64,000 nucleotides of DNA, taken from the NCBI RefSeq assembly GCF_001422405.1, contig NZ_LMMV01000001.1, forward strand, positions 373,275-437,274, given 5' to 3'. Below the pieces are notes generated by a model. The model did not search any database, was not told the origin of the DNA, and saw only the letters and a program-made list of their open reading frames with translations. Below, piece after piece: positions 60,201 through 62,958 of the stretch (the first letter of the stretch is position 1; every line of letters begins with the position of its first letter). Made by a program: the position numbers and the translations under genes. This DNA comes from Pseudorhodoferax sp. Leaf267 (GTDB lineage: Bacteria > Pseudomonadota > Gammaproteobacteria > Burkholderiales > Burkholderiaceae_C).

Positions 60201-62669
60201 GATGGTGCTGCCGGCCAGGTTCAGCGTCAGCGCATCGCTGTGCGAGAAGCTGGCGGTACCGGGCGTGGCCGCATCGGCCGCGAAGTTGCGTTCCACCGTG
60301 AGCGTGGCGCCGGCCACCGAGACGATGCGGTACACGCCGTCGTTGCCGGCGCTGCCGAACACCGTGAGCTGCCGGTCCTTGGCATAGCCTGCGGCCCAGC
60401 TGCCCGAGGACAGCGTGACCGTGGCGCCGCTGAAGCGCACCTGGCCCTCGAACACGTCCTGCTCCGCGCCGCCAGGGGCCGCGCCGCCCGTGGCAGCGCC
60501 CACGGCGGTGATGCCGGCGCGCGTGGCGGTCTCCTGGACCAGGGCCGTGCCGCTGTCCAGCGTGAGCACGGTGGCGCTGATGCCGGTGACGCGCCAGCTG
60601 CCTTCGTTGCGCGCGCTGCCGGCCACGGTGACCTGCTGGCCCACAGCGAAGCCTTCTGCCAGCCAGCTGCCGCCCGCGTCGGAGCGGGTGACGGTGTTGC
60701 GCCCGCCCGCGCCCGAGAACACCAGCGGCACATGGCTGTCCAGCGTGACGGCGGGGTCGGCCAGCGCGATCGGCACGGCGCCCGGGTCGCCCGCTTGCGA
60801 CGCCGCCGTGGCGCCCGTGACCGTCTGCGCCACGATGCTGGAGGGGTAGAACAGCGTGAGCGTGTCGGCCGTGACGCCGGAGATCAGGTATTCGCCGTCG
60901 TTCACGCCCGTGCCGGCGAAGCGCACGAGCTGGAACTTCTTGAAGCCTTCGGCGAGCCAGCTGCCGCCGTCGTTGCGGCGCACGGTGTCGGACGAGAGCA
61001 CGTCGTTGTGCGTGAAGGTCAGCTCCGCGCCCGGCGCCATGAAGTTCACGGCGCGGATGTCGATGTCGCCGGTGCCGGTCTCGGCCGTGACGGCCTTGCC
61101 CGGGCGCAGCGTGAGCGTGGTCGGCGTGACGGAGGCGATCTGGTAGTAGCCGTCGTTGCTCTGGCTGCCCTGCACCTCGATCCAGCTGCCGGCCAGGAAG
61201 CCGTCGGCGGCCCAGTTGCCCTGGGTGTCGGTGCGCACGATGGTGTCGGGGTCGCTGCCGTTGTCGCGAAAGCTCACGATCGCGTCCTGCGGCAGCGCGG
61301 GCACCAGCAGGCCGACCTTCTGATGCTCGGTCAGCGAGGCGATGCCGATGTCGTTGACGAAGAAGTCCAGGTAGCGCTGGTTGGTCGCGATGCTGGTGAT
61401 CGAGATGTTGGCGGCGTCCAGGCGCGCACCGGCGCCGATGCGGATGGCGGCCGCAGCGTCGATCTGGCGGTTCAGCGAGGAGAAGGCCTCGGGCTTGAGC
61501 GCGTAGTCGGCATTGGCCAGCATGGTGATGTCGCCGGCCACGGTGATGTCCACGTTGTCGGCGACGGTGATGGTGCCGCCCGCGTTCACGTCCAGCGCGC
61601 CGTCCAGCAGCACGCTGCTGGCCAGGGTGATGTCGTCCGCATCGGTGATGGCCAGCGTGAAGCTGCCCACATCGGCCAGGCCGCGCAGGTCGGCAGCGCG
61701 GAAGCTGTCGGCGCCGAAGCCGAAGTTGATGGTCAGCGTGTGGTTGGTCGGCGCCCGGAACAGGAAGGTCTCGAAGTCGCCCACGCCCGGCGTGGTGGGG
61801 GCGATGGCGAGCTGGTTGGTGATGCTGTCGTAGGTCAGCGTGGCATCGGTGCGGCCGATGCCCACCAGCGAGACGGTCACGTCGCCACTGGCGCCGGCCA
61901 GCACGCTCACCGGCTCCAGCCCGGCGAAGGCGACGCTGCGGCCGTCCACCCGCAGCAGGCCGGACTGCGCGCCCGTGGCCTCGTACACCAGGTCGGGGCT
62001 GCCGACGGTGTCCACGCGCAGGATGTCGTAGCCGCCGGCGCCGCCGTCCACGCCGCCGGCAAGCGAGCCGCCGTCCTGCAGCACGAAGGTGTCCTGGTTG
62101 CCGTCGGCGCCGGCCAGCTTCTCGATGCCCATGAAACGCAGCGTGGCCACGTGCCCGGCGTTGGCGCCGTCGATGTTCCAGGTGCTGTCGGCCACACCGC
62201 CGCGCAACACGTCGTCGCCCAGGCCGCCGTCCACCGTGACGTCCAGGCCCGGCACGTCGATCTGCAGGCTGTCGTTGCCGGCACCGGCGTCCACCTGCAG
62301 CGCGCGCACGCCGTGCTCGGCGCTGCCGAAGCGCTGCGTCGTGCCGTTGACGGTCAGGTCGATGACCGCGCTGCCGTCGGCCGCGCCGCCCACGCGCTGT
62401 ACGACCAGGTGGTCGGCGCCCTGCGTGAGCGTGGTCTGCAGCATGCCGGCTCCGTTCAGCGCGAGCACCGGGTCGGCCGAGAGCAGCAGGCGCGGCTCCA
62501 GCGCCTCGATCTCGTAGGGGCTGGCCTCGCGCGCGGCGCTGCGGCGCGCAGCCGGCGTGCGCGCGTCACCGGCCGGCGATGCAGCGGCGCGCCAGCCGCG
62601 CAGCAGGTCGCGGGCCAGGGCGCTCAGGCCGGTGGCGGGGCGGGTGGCGGTCGTTGTCTTCTTCTTCAT
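33201..62669 (-). CDS. Giant LEPR-XLL repeat surface protein (9,822 aa)
   Basis: One uninterrupted frame of 29.5 kb. The ATG at 62669 (MKKKTTTATRPATG) is chosen because GGAGAG lies about 8 nt before it and the LEPR-XLL motif (IEALEPRLLLSAD, residues 54-66) follows as in that family; there is no Sec signal peptide. Approximate order: 70-330 isolated GGLGDD-type turns; 475-950 six WxxxGFxxGQ...NDGxY repeats; 1,030-4,500 long arrays of adhesin-like beta-helix units (IGxGAxVxAxGDVxV); 3,700-4,200 a mixed region; 5,260-6,090 further GxGxD-type repeats; 6,100-7,540 FG-GAP beta-propeller repeats with a 290-residue unique insert; 7,850-9,740 two copies of an 860-residue module. A Trp-containing tail of about 75 residues ends it. 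GGxGxD motifs are isolated rather than in tandem RTX blocks. Likely an exported adhesin or surface coat, exported by the genes behind it. Confidence 0.93.
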   Translation of the reverse strand: MKKKTTTATRPATGLSALARDLLRGWRAAASPAGDARTPAARRSAAREASPYEIEALEPRLLLSADPVLALNGAGMLQTTLTQGADHLVVQRVGGAADGSAVIDLTVNGTTQRFGSAEHGVRALQVDAGAGNDSLQIDVPGLDVTVDGGLGDDVLRGGVADSTWNIDGANAGHVATLRFMGIEKLAGADGNQDTFVLQDGGSLAGGVDGGAGGYDILRVDTVGSPDLVYEATGAQSGLLRVDGRSVAFAGLEPVSVLAGASGDVTVSLVGIGRTDATLTYDSITNQLAIAPTTPGVGDFETFLFRAPTNHTLTINFGFGADSFRAADLRGLADVGSFTLAITDADDITLASSVLLDGALDVNAGGTITVADNVDITVAGDITMLANADYALKPEAFSSLNRQIDAAAAIRIGAGARLDAANISITSIATNQRYLDFFVNDIGIASLTEHQKVGLLVPALPQDAIVSFRDNGSDPDTIVRTDTQGNWAADGFLAGSWIEVQGSQSNDGYYQIASVTPTTLTLRPGKAVTAETGTGDIDIRAVNFMAPGAELTFTHNDVLSSDTVRRNDGGSWLAEGFKKFQLVRFAGTGVNDGEYLISGVTADTLTLFYPSSIVAQTVTGATAASQAGDPGAVPIALADPAVTLDSHVPLVFSGAGGRNTVTRSDAGGSWLAEGFAVGQQVTVAGSARNEGSWRVTGISATVLTLDSGTALVQETATRAGITAVGAATGGAAPGGAEQDVFEGQVRFSGATVTLSSGSWAAGYAKDRQLTVFGSAGNDGVYRIVSVAGATLTVERNFAADAATPGTASFSHSDALTLNLAGSTITRSAGTWAAAGFAVGQQLIVDGAADANNGSYVVTAVNGAVLTVGAPGFTAFTAESSQTAEVVYLAAHGDPLLGFDATRKTLTRASGTWADDGFASGRQIQVSGTAGNDGSYTIAAISADGRTLTLTVPDGNAMADELVRGAKVQGVLPGGTVDPQNPNNPLTAGLIAESLFGAIPNSLLFGPLQQMPASIAQMAHGTATSTVTVGANALLRARGDIDIGANADSNVSLLTAAVPLGATYASSKAYATADVVAGATLDAGGQVRLNATVNNAMTSVTQAENKRRGLPTPFVGLAVGVAESVSRVVVGNDASVSGDAVQIRAANEQNEFLVLADGKAKKRPALKGSPGMAGVAISDIHTSATVQVDGLVRARGTAGFTDADGTAQPSLAIAAFSELKENDSAALSIIKKGLGTALAGATVLARSDNSASVTVGGTAQLRSAGDMGLSAYAEDNHQAYAIATPSGAPASAAGALLYTAYANSATVRVDDGATLNVAGTLGIGAEARIPSPLRYGGYLDKLKEQLDVDKPVLTDPANPASANDSTNPMAGVQGALDAGATAVGNVATWGLDTLPNVAQALLDLVPTIRHRLVVPEMLSTTYAEASAPEGQAGGVSGTLNSTQVANTARASVGANVRINQDPALAALATQAVLVAARTSVDSIHIGGMASPLPFAKGVAGVGKKPAVGVGGSVLDLGYTGTAEAWIEDGAQVRAAGDIEVHAEQTDQTVAVAQAGGQAKAASASATLSTFEGTHRTRAWVEDGARLTTGGNLAVHAELSQFTVQVTGAIQRGKGAIGAAAAFTDTRDTTEAFIGQALTPASAPALPGRIDVAGDASVTARADQQRVALAVAGSVGQVGAAAGAGAHNSAQNLVRASVAGTTLTVGDATAPNGALAIAATGHSQDFSLSGTVAGGPKALAGIGGAVGRNDGTTVVEASVGGTVRAGTVAVTAEWQAERTAISAGASGGGTLSLTGSATENHAITRVSASVAEGASVTTSGDLVVTALGHSRTVSVAGAAGLGTRAGAGVGASTDIGDITHDVQAWIGDAQVTTGGNLLLRAEAVNDLLSIGASAAVSRVASLAGTVATLELQTTVHAEVRSGADVRVAGSALIEAIDDQQALVVAGGAALGRQLGFGASSARLDARRSVLAGVDDDAELDALGRGTAPLARDGTRTAGVAILAGATETRVVVAAAGAMSQMAAVAASASLGGMDSRVDARIGERARLNQRDQGNATAAQGVRVDARQSLHTTGAAGGLALGGRVGIGAAVDDESFTVHTGAAIGANAAVAARDDIAVTASEALDMTSLSIAGAVAYSGAGTAVDGSVGVVTLVRDSSATVGDGAVLAADDDVVVDARARLNLMLLDVGVAGGSGTGIGGSVGVLNHTATVRAAIGSGASVTATGDVLVSADHQNRLLALAGSLAVGAQQAGIGLSAMTVLQNETVEALVGSDTRIVARGQGNVASVATGAGDAIATDAAFHGFSLTATHQQDVLAVAAGGALGGRVGVAGSGATLVLGATVRAAVGDGARINPADEGAAGQGINLLAGNTSSVLALGGAVGAGGQAGIGAGVGVVQLTKTTEALLGGDSHAQGHVRVQALASEDAVAAAGGAGAGQAVGIAGGVAVTLLDLRTAAAVAAGASVDADGSVVVAADDRSTLDVVGGSISGGTTASLGGGAAATTLTKSVTAGIGAGARVDARGHSALDVLAGSFGAATYTPTTASNVQVAAPAGTAGHSDNDDASLVGARGVAQQRTSGFRGLSVTATNRDDIGSLGVSVGGSGQVALQLSAAVVVAQVDTAAGIGANAAINQRGNAAAHAAQDVNLAAASDFHQLGISGAGGIARTAAVTPSADVVTLAAGTRATIGAGADVDALRHIGVQADATVDVLAVSVALAGGATAGVAGSVSVLDIQTATQAQVGNGAALHAGGNVVVDARDDTDLDVIGGTAAVGAQGIAFGGAVGAMVVHKDTQATIGAGATVDALAQAGSVAGVMNGTQDAATGAFGTDTQRGVVVQARSSEDLSGISVSAGVGQYVALAGAITVSIVDSDTTAAIGGGAHVNTGSTGENAAQAVTVAAGNTLTMRSADGVLAGSTRVGLAGGADVAIVRNDTHAFLGDSAAGGRGDIQAQGDVAVHALAFKDLQSVVVSAGIGQVGIGGAAAVYTLGGNYSDRYSFDDNGQTRGENAMAGTDGNIASAVDGQSRPTQLVDALKQYGGVNRFGAGSVAGGVIVLAGDPALHTGNAVVYRKGAAGNAALAGLVDGGRYYAIVNASDPTRIQLAATRADALAGRALAVHGGSGADHSIATAAADATTRSTQAAATRIGSGAPAGRVAQATDATSGTSAGTQAFIGTNNTVTSGGTITVDAHERLALELIVGAAGIDATAQGAGIGASIGIVQNRADVRAEVRDGAVLAAGGDIVVRSDYASRIEALAIAGGVGGLVGLGATVIAVDDGATSQAFLADDTGAGGVRVTQADSVTVDARYDTELRASTGALAIGYFGGVAIGASVTLADVSGGATARVGQGAHIGTGATDAVGQLSVTAASASAVAGYPGVASMGIAIGIGEAGGAAAGVVLVHSEVDTVARIGAGADIALGGDLRVQADSQVGMDVQADGGALGLGVGLGAMVARAEVAGATRAELPSRASGGNTRIRARNVAVSADAHDTEVSVRAVGAGGGVIAAGTGVSTTLTVTPDVAATVGDGLQIQASGDVTLAAAHSADHLTAAALGVGVAGGVSVAVAVADAQLAATVTAGIGDGAQVLADGAIVVQATGSSGHPVTAEVRPFAGSVLGAGTAARAVAGARGSVDAGIGAGATVRGLQGTSLTADADNTAHAEGFSVTVGLLAGVGAVVTDAVVDGDTQAHVDEGARLTGGNLRVHAVAEDNAFSLSRAASGGIFTGRGADATSTTTTRVSARLGQGVQADVAGVTLLAEYLPEADANAKGYGGGVISAGVSVADGHVTANVDAGIGAGSVVNASGDVRVQALRQTPAAPGADRVLAVNGANDTLTYGDFGLAAGDVVQYQGTPAIGGLQSGRDYVVLRAAPGAAGQQVLTLGLSVDGQTRTTTSGGSTVTYGLDADADVLRFAGAHLLQTGDALVYDGSDGTALSIRNADGTTAAIATGQTLYVRVIDARSVKLFTSQAAANATPALNVDGRTAVNAATDRITLAGHGLANGQAVTYRTAPAQGFSSGFIDLALDGAGMPVSNPDGSLATADSNSIWFQQAHGYVTGQAVRYHSDGAPLALAGGGQLVEGGVYYVIRLGDQALQLAATLAAANAGTALAIVPGADRNLGHSLSDPGIAGLQSGRTYYVAGADSNSFQLAAAPGGTAVDIAWSADPAAVTQRQSIRTEGLDLNASPGQQRLRIAIADGATLSGTQRLLGAGGVPLGEVSPPAGDGRSSAAASASSGGLVTVDVGSAETIVDQRVNASVDGRVTAGGNVLVQSDGASDASSTITNSSGGLVAVKVSDATVIVASTSGAQLGGTITAGGDVSVLAANSTRHSGSARAQGGGFVDVATAHAVSDFAASTTAGLANGTVLRAGGALDMQATLGARQMAQSLVLSGGFVASADGESQATVGGSTRVLVGTGADVQAGTVSLLAQGRNITLDAVTTTSAGGLGVNNQADALAALQQDATVDIAAGAVLSGLRGVDLRAGYAPAHIRAVADATTIALGAGTTTHATAEADNDASVVAHEGARIVASPRAPGAGLQAVTGYGALALNVETFGTAQLPQAEEYRTGALFDFGSSNKSATEEGAGRIVWDADVTLNTGISPDIVIDASGAVTSQPGGPIITTSGDTVSIGDIVNVSGLQARMVSDAISDSDANSPAGAGPTFSVRDNFAAVHITNLSSRSLAIGNITTVGLQTPQIDLLAAAVTLGFDIDREASGTDIVIENRSSVGAPDIILTGTITNPLGSTTLRTLAGDIVARTDRGQTVAGRTALIQTRSLVLQADAGSIGFDKDATDHDQDGAAGRRRIAVDLVRSASGDTGLTATAGGDVFLDIAGRLRDPAAQALFKIDTVQAGLAGNGGVDIVLQQALSETPGNGQPAGRVLVRTPLDAAHPGDAPGDFYNGRFRPDTAPSATAGNAYYGTNPVAAAGSYQFGADAPAVAPRAMRVAAFAAAAEPIGIVSAGTGAIRVAAADAGNTDPARQVTVSATMDVAGSGALWADVSGALDFTETTGDLLIDRVQVRSGDVRLATRDGAIRDIHHGASDTGNTPWVIANGVRLQAVGGSIGSADDLLEIDSAAQAAGAVWASADASVFLRETAGHLSLDGVVARNGDVALATLSGAVLDAFGDQAADIQATRIDIAAAGGGVGTATQAVQIEGAGTGQQQNPLQLDEAVPASGHLVVNAAGSVHLQGIDGTLNLLRAVTTAGEIHIGTYDSARGNESIVLLAGGQTVYGATLTQALVQAPGTVELRAGDDLDVVAGSLLSSDTAVQLRVDQDLAGDAQGGTIDLRGTVRAPALLLEGGAQVDYLQLNDASGSNAGGTTTVRGNGGDDRIFARATAGATTLQGNDGADRFYLSSNASKALFMGGGAYDDGAGDAPLALLTGTLARLGGIQVQTGAGGAGGTADGIYLSADAATAALGGQIATGAVSGLGMAAGKSIGFNADVGAALYVELGGLDDQLRVKELAPTLFASVLGGAGNDTLNVYDDANGVGGIAGIVSFQGQAGSDTLNVRGDASTVAGQLSAIAITGMGMGTNQQVAVHNTNFGAGYDLTNASWPGAIYYGKRAVDLQGASTVTSDVEAVNVQLGAGNDRFQVDSSYAYGVTTVRGGNGTDTITLGSTATGLFPQALHRVDYLMGTVHVDGQAGADLVVFDDAGDDNANTGAWNGSGVSGLDMVGQVLIDTQDDVRVLLGQGADSFSVQSLAAGLQLALDTGGGKDRVDVGGGNLAGIQGRLAIDGNGPEAEDVLRLNDQATTDAQQWTVSNQPDAALTDLGGVAWRDDTTTVQRSGAGTVTYRRIETVSLDAGAGDDTVNLYGTHREQSALGSNSTFTVNAGAGNDTVNIGAPVATGGFSLSSFLIDPSSTHTADGPRGIPVTVNGQDGADRVQYLDTATTANTNLVVTAAGQVVLSRNGVIDPLNVGSTGVENLAVSLGTGNDVVQLQSSVYGFGTTVYGGAGKDTFNIANGFDNRGFTATLNGEDGDDLFFADFEPGVPNGTANLAFNGGNQGSLGDTLRVAGDGRASGSFTPSGIDARAGEVLVGGNRIAFSGVEPLVVHGLASFNVNTPTDAAADLLVDSVNVADLNLTNLVLHTLTVDGVVSWSRDTSLAQPVAADTRHTGKVVALSADGNTMAVGGELDGNAQNGVVFVYGWSGSAWVEQAKLYAPDLQNGGGQGFGASLAIDGNTLVVGAALDDTGGANAGAAYVFARTGTAWALQARLLALDGAAGKTFGQSVDVSGDSIVVGAAGGTGAQEAAYVFTRSIAAGTGAAVWTQQQRIAIGGTADANFGFAVSIFGNQLAVGTPQSASGGNVVLYTRTGATWSQSAQLTPSNPDANEAFGHAIDMDASRVVVGAPLWDGVADNRNDQGRVFVFQNAGGTWTRVARLTADAGLPEAEAANNGRAGDRFGDSVSLSGNYVAVGTPGYDQGTALDVGAAYVFMQLPDQGSGNGASWVRSTGATGDGRLGAVAPAGASTDVVAPYNMADRFGTSVAVAGGRLVVGMPGRNDVAGSTLLRPDVGGVRTFATSGALPAATNASLWAETLADPANATATASRYGAATHYDAASRSLFVGDAADRSIHVYINEGLYWRLAQTITPPPGETGNGFGADVDVDGNWMVVGAPQSDRVYMYRRDAGGETWTFFQTLAPGATGIRWGEAVAISGNRVVIGMPGATANYKSAGQADPAYALPLGQTGGAFTYVFGGAFWDPDKLLMPDDAALPLVTSYVRNIVLPSTVTTTGGPFTAHTLNADQSAAGAYKGVYSTFTDITFGTTGTIGAHVVMAFADVPGPDDGETTVGSGFIYNNGSGTLVSGFTASARDQDTVRSRTSTSVATGTANYTLRSTFRNDVEKVFVGTDVGPFWVEINDNGNRRTYTNQMQIDFDTNVTDKNITSIRIAPRTVVMLSDTEDFEWVGALIYANDTDTAINVTIPGDERGNTDFDRVYVASTRPIPGTRIEQATFTRLAGAQWGTAVDIVGDKVVLGAPGNADSKSRIVSYDLSAAETAAWSATVGGMTDNPLRASQIIAVPVGQGAELVSTAGNLFAIGGANGTLTSYTRASATTWNAGVNLANPTGGTAFNGGNEVLDLAGNRLLVGQPAGAGSMAVYSATGSYLGLNLTGYRYDTATRTMAVDTRATLGFGAGAQVVSEGFYVAGTANTDAIGNALYNFRQRGAAWTAVGAELTPAAVVTAKAGAAVAIDGNTAVVGARDYDGRGAVFVYTALGNGQWSDATVLQAGDGVQNDQFGGAVAVSGNSLVVGAANKGAGAGAVYFYQRLGSDWSLRSTATGAAGARLGTAVDVFGPLAVAGAAGINQAVVYSFNGQAWAAGQTLTGSGTLAGGFGSAVAMDQGVILVGAPTANASRGAVGSYGLVGSSWTLQQTLTAGVTGAAGDRFGASVDTSNGVAVVGTPGASGNRGAVHSWERSGAAWQNQRTVTLPGAVAGDQFGSAVALDHGLLVAGASGRDANRGAAYSLRLAGIGWVLETQPNPASQLTPSDSQAGDMVGYAVAVSGQNALIGAPQLLGRPGVAIDTAGTGTAFVRSVSAPTTVTVIEDQTQLIAGAKANTLSGTVGGRAIADLRFFDIASVAVNTGARDDTITVAAAGINAYGLRNLTFTLGAGNDAVTLRSDQLTPTAVGSFVPGPGTPPTYTQVQGRFLIDGGAGSNSVAASFDTDWTLDTARLTAGNGELVQLAGIAQAQITGGAGVNRIRVERWTGQAVLDGGAGSDSFEIEAAAFDAVRLADAGGALDQLTVNGTAGADVFGVNNNVVQLGTSVLNYAGMEVLSVASLAGADQLTVYDSGAQRVLLDGGADGDIYRVLAGSSATRVLVHDSGGLPAPQNLDTLEVPAGSPGTAWHFDVGSKPVDYDATIENFAAPTVANPVGVWNLGAGNDTVTIAGSTLGIRINGGALQNIDLRNYTQLTFNGGAGNDSFNLADLPDWITSLVVHGEGGTDTIAGGALWRFNAAGAGTVSAADGVTDLVNFDGIENATASGAGQQFRFLNATASLAGTASGTAAALDFSARGAAVAVNLGGANAGTVAGVVGAFAGVGSVVGSAAADTLGAANAAHAWAITGVNAGTLDGTLAFAGFENLVGGNQADTFAISGAGQVTGSVQGGAGSNVLGWTLGDAADAVTLTATGLQSGSLRPVASFGGIGELRVATGGGDDSVTVADGGVATALLVLDTGTGDDTVTVQNFGTRALGMTLATGGQRDRLVVVAGDTGSLLAGAANATVRTADGLGQVAYAGVDTLELRGGARDESITVDLPTLGVQHLRADGGAGSNSLAVDLGAADNQVTLDAAVLTADGLDLALAGFARLDLRTAAGADTVTVRGTQAGSTSIDTGAGNDTVRVQGASGRLDIATGADHDTLQVAASSAVLGLLGGDGDDAFTLGSADAGLAGITGPVTLAGEAGSDAVQILAGDSAATARSGSLGAASLSGLGLGAGLAYTAVELLTVQLGDGDDVLAIASTHAGSTRVLAGGGADAVRVLATTGALDVQGEAGADTLTLQANTGAVTLGGGEGRDLVTLGGGTLALVAGPVRVQGDADEDALVLDNTASTAAASGTVGATAITGFGMAQGVVQYGTLEALTLKLGSAADSVDIAGTSADLTSVDGGGGNDTVTLLAANAGALMIAGGAGNDAIRVRASQADLVIDGGAGNDSIQLGSLAPALSGSLASGIAGLVTVHGGADRDTLRVDDTGSAEPRPGTVTATTVTGLGMAQGVVYDGIESVIATPIARDPHRTWQLSAGNDSVTVDGAVLSIRYGDTGLAESFDLTGTTELTFHGGEGNDSFTLSDLPEWITGVNIHGDGGNDSLTGGAVWTFDGAGAGTVGAADGVPALTAFDGIENATATGAGQRFGFANDAARLAGTATGSGQALLDLGGRTAGAAVTMTAAGSGTVAGVLGQFAGVASLQGSAASDTLAASNAQHVWTLAGIDAGDIDGTLQFSGVEHLVGGNQNDAFVFDGNDQVTGSVQGGAGANTLSWTLDGADDIVTLSATGLQRGAFSPVAAMGGIGELRVATGGGDDSVTLTDGGVAATVLRLDTGAGNDSVTVQGFGSRALTMDLAAGGQQDALLVTASDTGGLLGSVQNATVGTVGGQQTLRYTGVDTLDLRGGARGESIAIDAPSTGVRTLRVDGGAGSDSLRVDLGEADDTAVLRAGSLALGALDVAAYAGFEALALNTLGGADTVRVEGTHAGSTTVKAGAGDDRVTVLGTSGALALEGEAGNDLLAVGAAGGAVTLRGGQGDDTLRLGSTDATPGNGQLAALRGPVSASGDEGSDALVLDNSGDTAARSGTLTATGLSGFGLASPLAYASVETLRLQLGAGADLLAVNGTHAGLTQVETAGGADQVAIAGTEGALGVATGADADTIQVRATTGALTVSAGAGDDLVQLFAPLASGLGTLNGIAGRVTVEGDAGSDSLLLDDAGDTAANTGTLTASSITGFGMAQGLTFGSLESVSLKLGSGADMVTISGTHAGQTALDSGAGNDTVTVTAANAGVLTISASAGNDTVQLRASGAPITVNGGAGDDSFHLATPGGGIVFASGTTPIGPGTPTGGTLNNLAGQITLDGGAGKDTLFLDDTGDQAANTGTLGAGSITGFGMAQGVAYGALEVVSVKLGQGADKVTITGTHAGQTWLDTGAGNDSITLTAANAGELRIGANAGNDVVNVRASRAVLVVSGGLGNDFISLGSKAPGLGGRANVLAGPVTVTGDGGFDVMHVDDSGNPVPTAARVRSNTITGLGMAQGITFGSMEWVVVTPARPHLLPAIACWISAANAIDWGNKYLDLLPVPAPAARPAMNWIEAFLNPLPPAAGQGAGAGSGPRASTTPPPGFFL
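33430..36490 (-). repeat. Giant protein: C-terminal copy of the ~860-residue module
   Basis: Begins with HRTWQLSAGNDSVTVDGA and holds LPEWITGVNIHG, GGIGELRVATGGGDDSVT and RYTGVDTLDLRGGAR. It ends with four GFGMAQG-type units (at about 34,790, 34,371, 33,902 and 33,480), one more than its neighbour. Shared anchors lie 2,577-2,656 bp from those in the N-side copy. Boundaries are approximate. Confidence 0.8.
36491..39067 (-). repeat. Giant protein: N-side copy of the ~860-residue module
   Basis: Begins with VGVWNLGAGNDTVTIAGS and contains the same landmarks in order: LPDWITSLVVHG, GGIGELRVATGGGDDSVT, AYAGVDTLELRGGAR, then three GFGMAQG-type units. It is clearly homologous along its length but diverged, so the duplication is not recent. 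Boundaries are approximate. Confidence 0.8.
40050..44360 (-). repeat. Giant protein: FG-GAP beta-propeller repeat block
   Basis: Many repeats of the form xxFGxxVxxxGNxxVVGAPxxxxxxGxVYVYxxxGxxW (for example GNTLVVGAALDDTGGANAGA and FGADVDVDGNWMVVGAPQSD), as in integrin-alpha-like FG-GAP propellers. A non-repetitive stretch of about 290 residues (roughly 41,800-42,660) interrupts the block. Confidence 0.85.
59815..61250 (-). repeat. Giant protein: six copies of a WxxxGF...NDGxY repeat
   Basis: Units of about 60-90 residues share the pattern T-x-x-WxxxGFxxGQxIxVxG...NDGxYxIxxVxxxTLTL. Six copies were picked by eye between residues of about 475 and 950, for example GTWADDGFASGRQIQVSG. I do not recognise a named domain. 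Confidence 0.75.
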
Positions 62670-62710
62670 GACGCTCTCTCCGGGCCGCAGCCCTGCTCGT
62701 GAGGGGGCTG

Positions 62711-62737
62711 CCGGCGGCGCGCGGTGCGCGCCGCCGG
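62711..62737. other. Perfect 12-bp hairpin in the 5' leader of the giant gene
   Basis: CCGGCGGCGCGC-GGT-GCGCGCCGCCGG is fully paired with a 3-nt loop, 42-68 nt before the start codon of the giant gene. It would be very stable in the transcript and may protect the long mRNA, attenuate transcription or bind a regulator. Confidence 0.6.
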
Positions 62738-62928
62738 GTGCAGCAAGGGGCTGGCCGCATGCCACGGCCGGCTGCCTGGCGGCAGCCAACGGAATCGGTT
62801 CGGGGTGGACACGGCGCGTCCCGCAGGCGCGGCCAGGCTCGGCGCGGGGCTCACCGTGGGCTCGCGGCGATGGGGTAGGGGCGCAGCCTGGTATGGGCGG
62901 CCACCAGGGCCGCCAAACACTCTGTAAC

Positions 62929-62958
62929 GGTATACATCAATGCATTCCGAGCGAGCAA
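62929..62958 (-). promoter_or_regulatory. Candidate sigma-70 promoter of the giant-protein operon
   Basis: On the minus strand, TTGCTC (62958-62953) and TATACC (62934-62929) are 18 bp apart in the AT-rich centre of the intergenic region. A start near 62,922 would give a leader of about 250 nt that includes the hairpin. Picked by eye; weak -35 match. Confidence 0.35.

Noticed and set aside
33201-62669. Giant protein as a two-partner-secretion haemagglutinin, an autotransporter or a classical RTX adhesin.
   Set aside because: No TPS domain or signal peptide at the N-terminus, no TpsB gene nearby, no C-terminal beta-barrel, no tandem RTX nonapeptide block and no ABC exporter in the operon.
33201-62669. 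CRISPR-like or satellite DNA in the repeat-rich giant gene.
   Set aside because: Repeats are in phase with codons, degenerate at the DNA level and conserve protein motifs, so they are protein repeats.
62670-62789. An upstream ATG (62789) extending the giant protein by 40 residues.
   Set aside because: The extension spans the perfect hairpin and is a low-complexity Ala/Pro sequence; the ATG at 62669 has a good ribosome-binding site and a family-like N-terminus.
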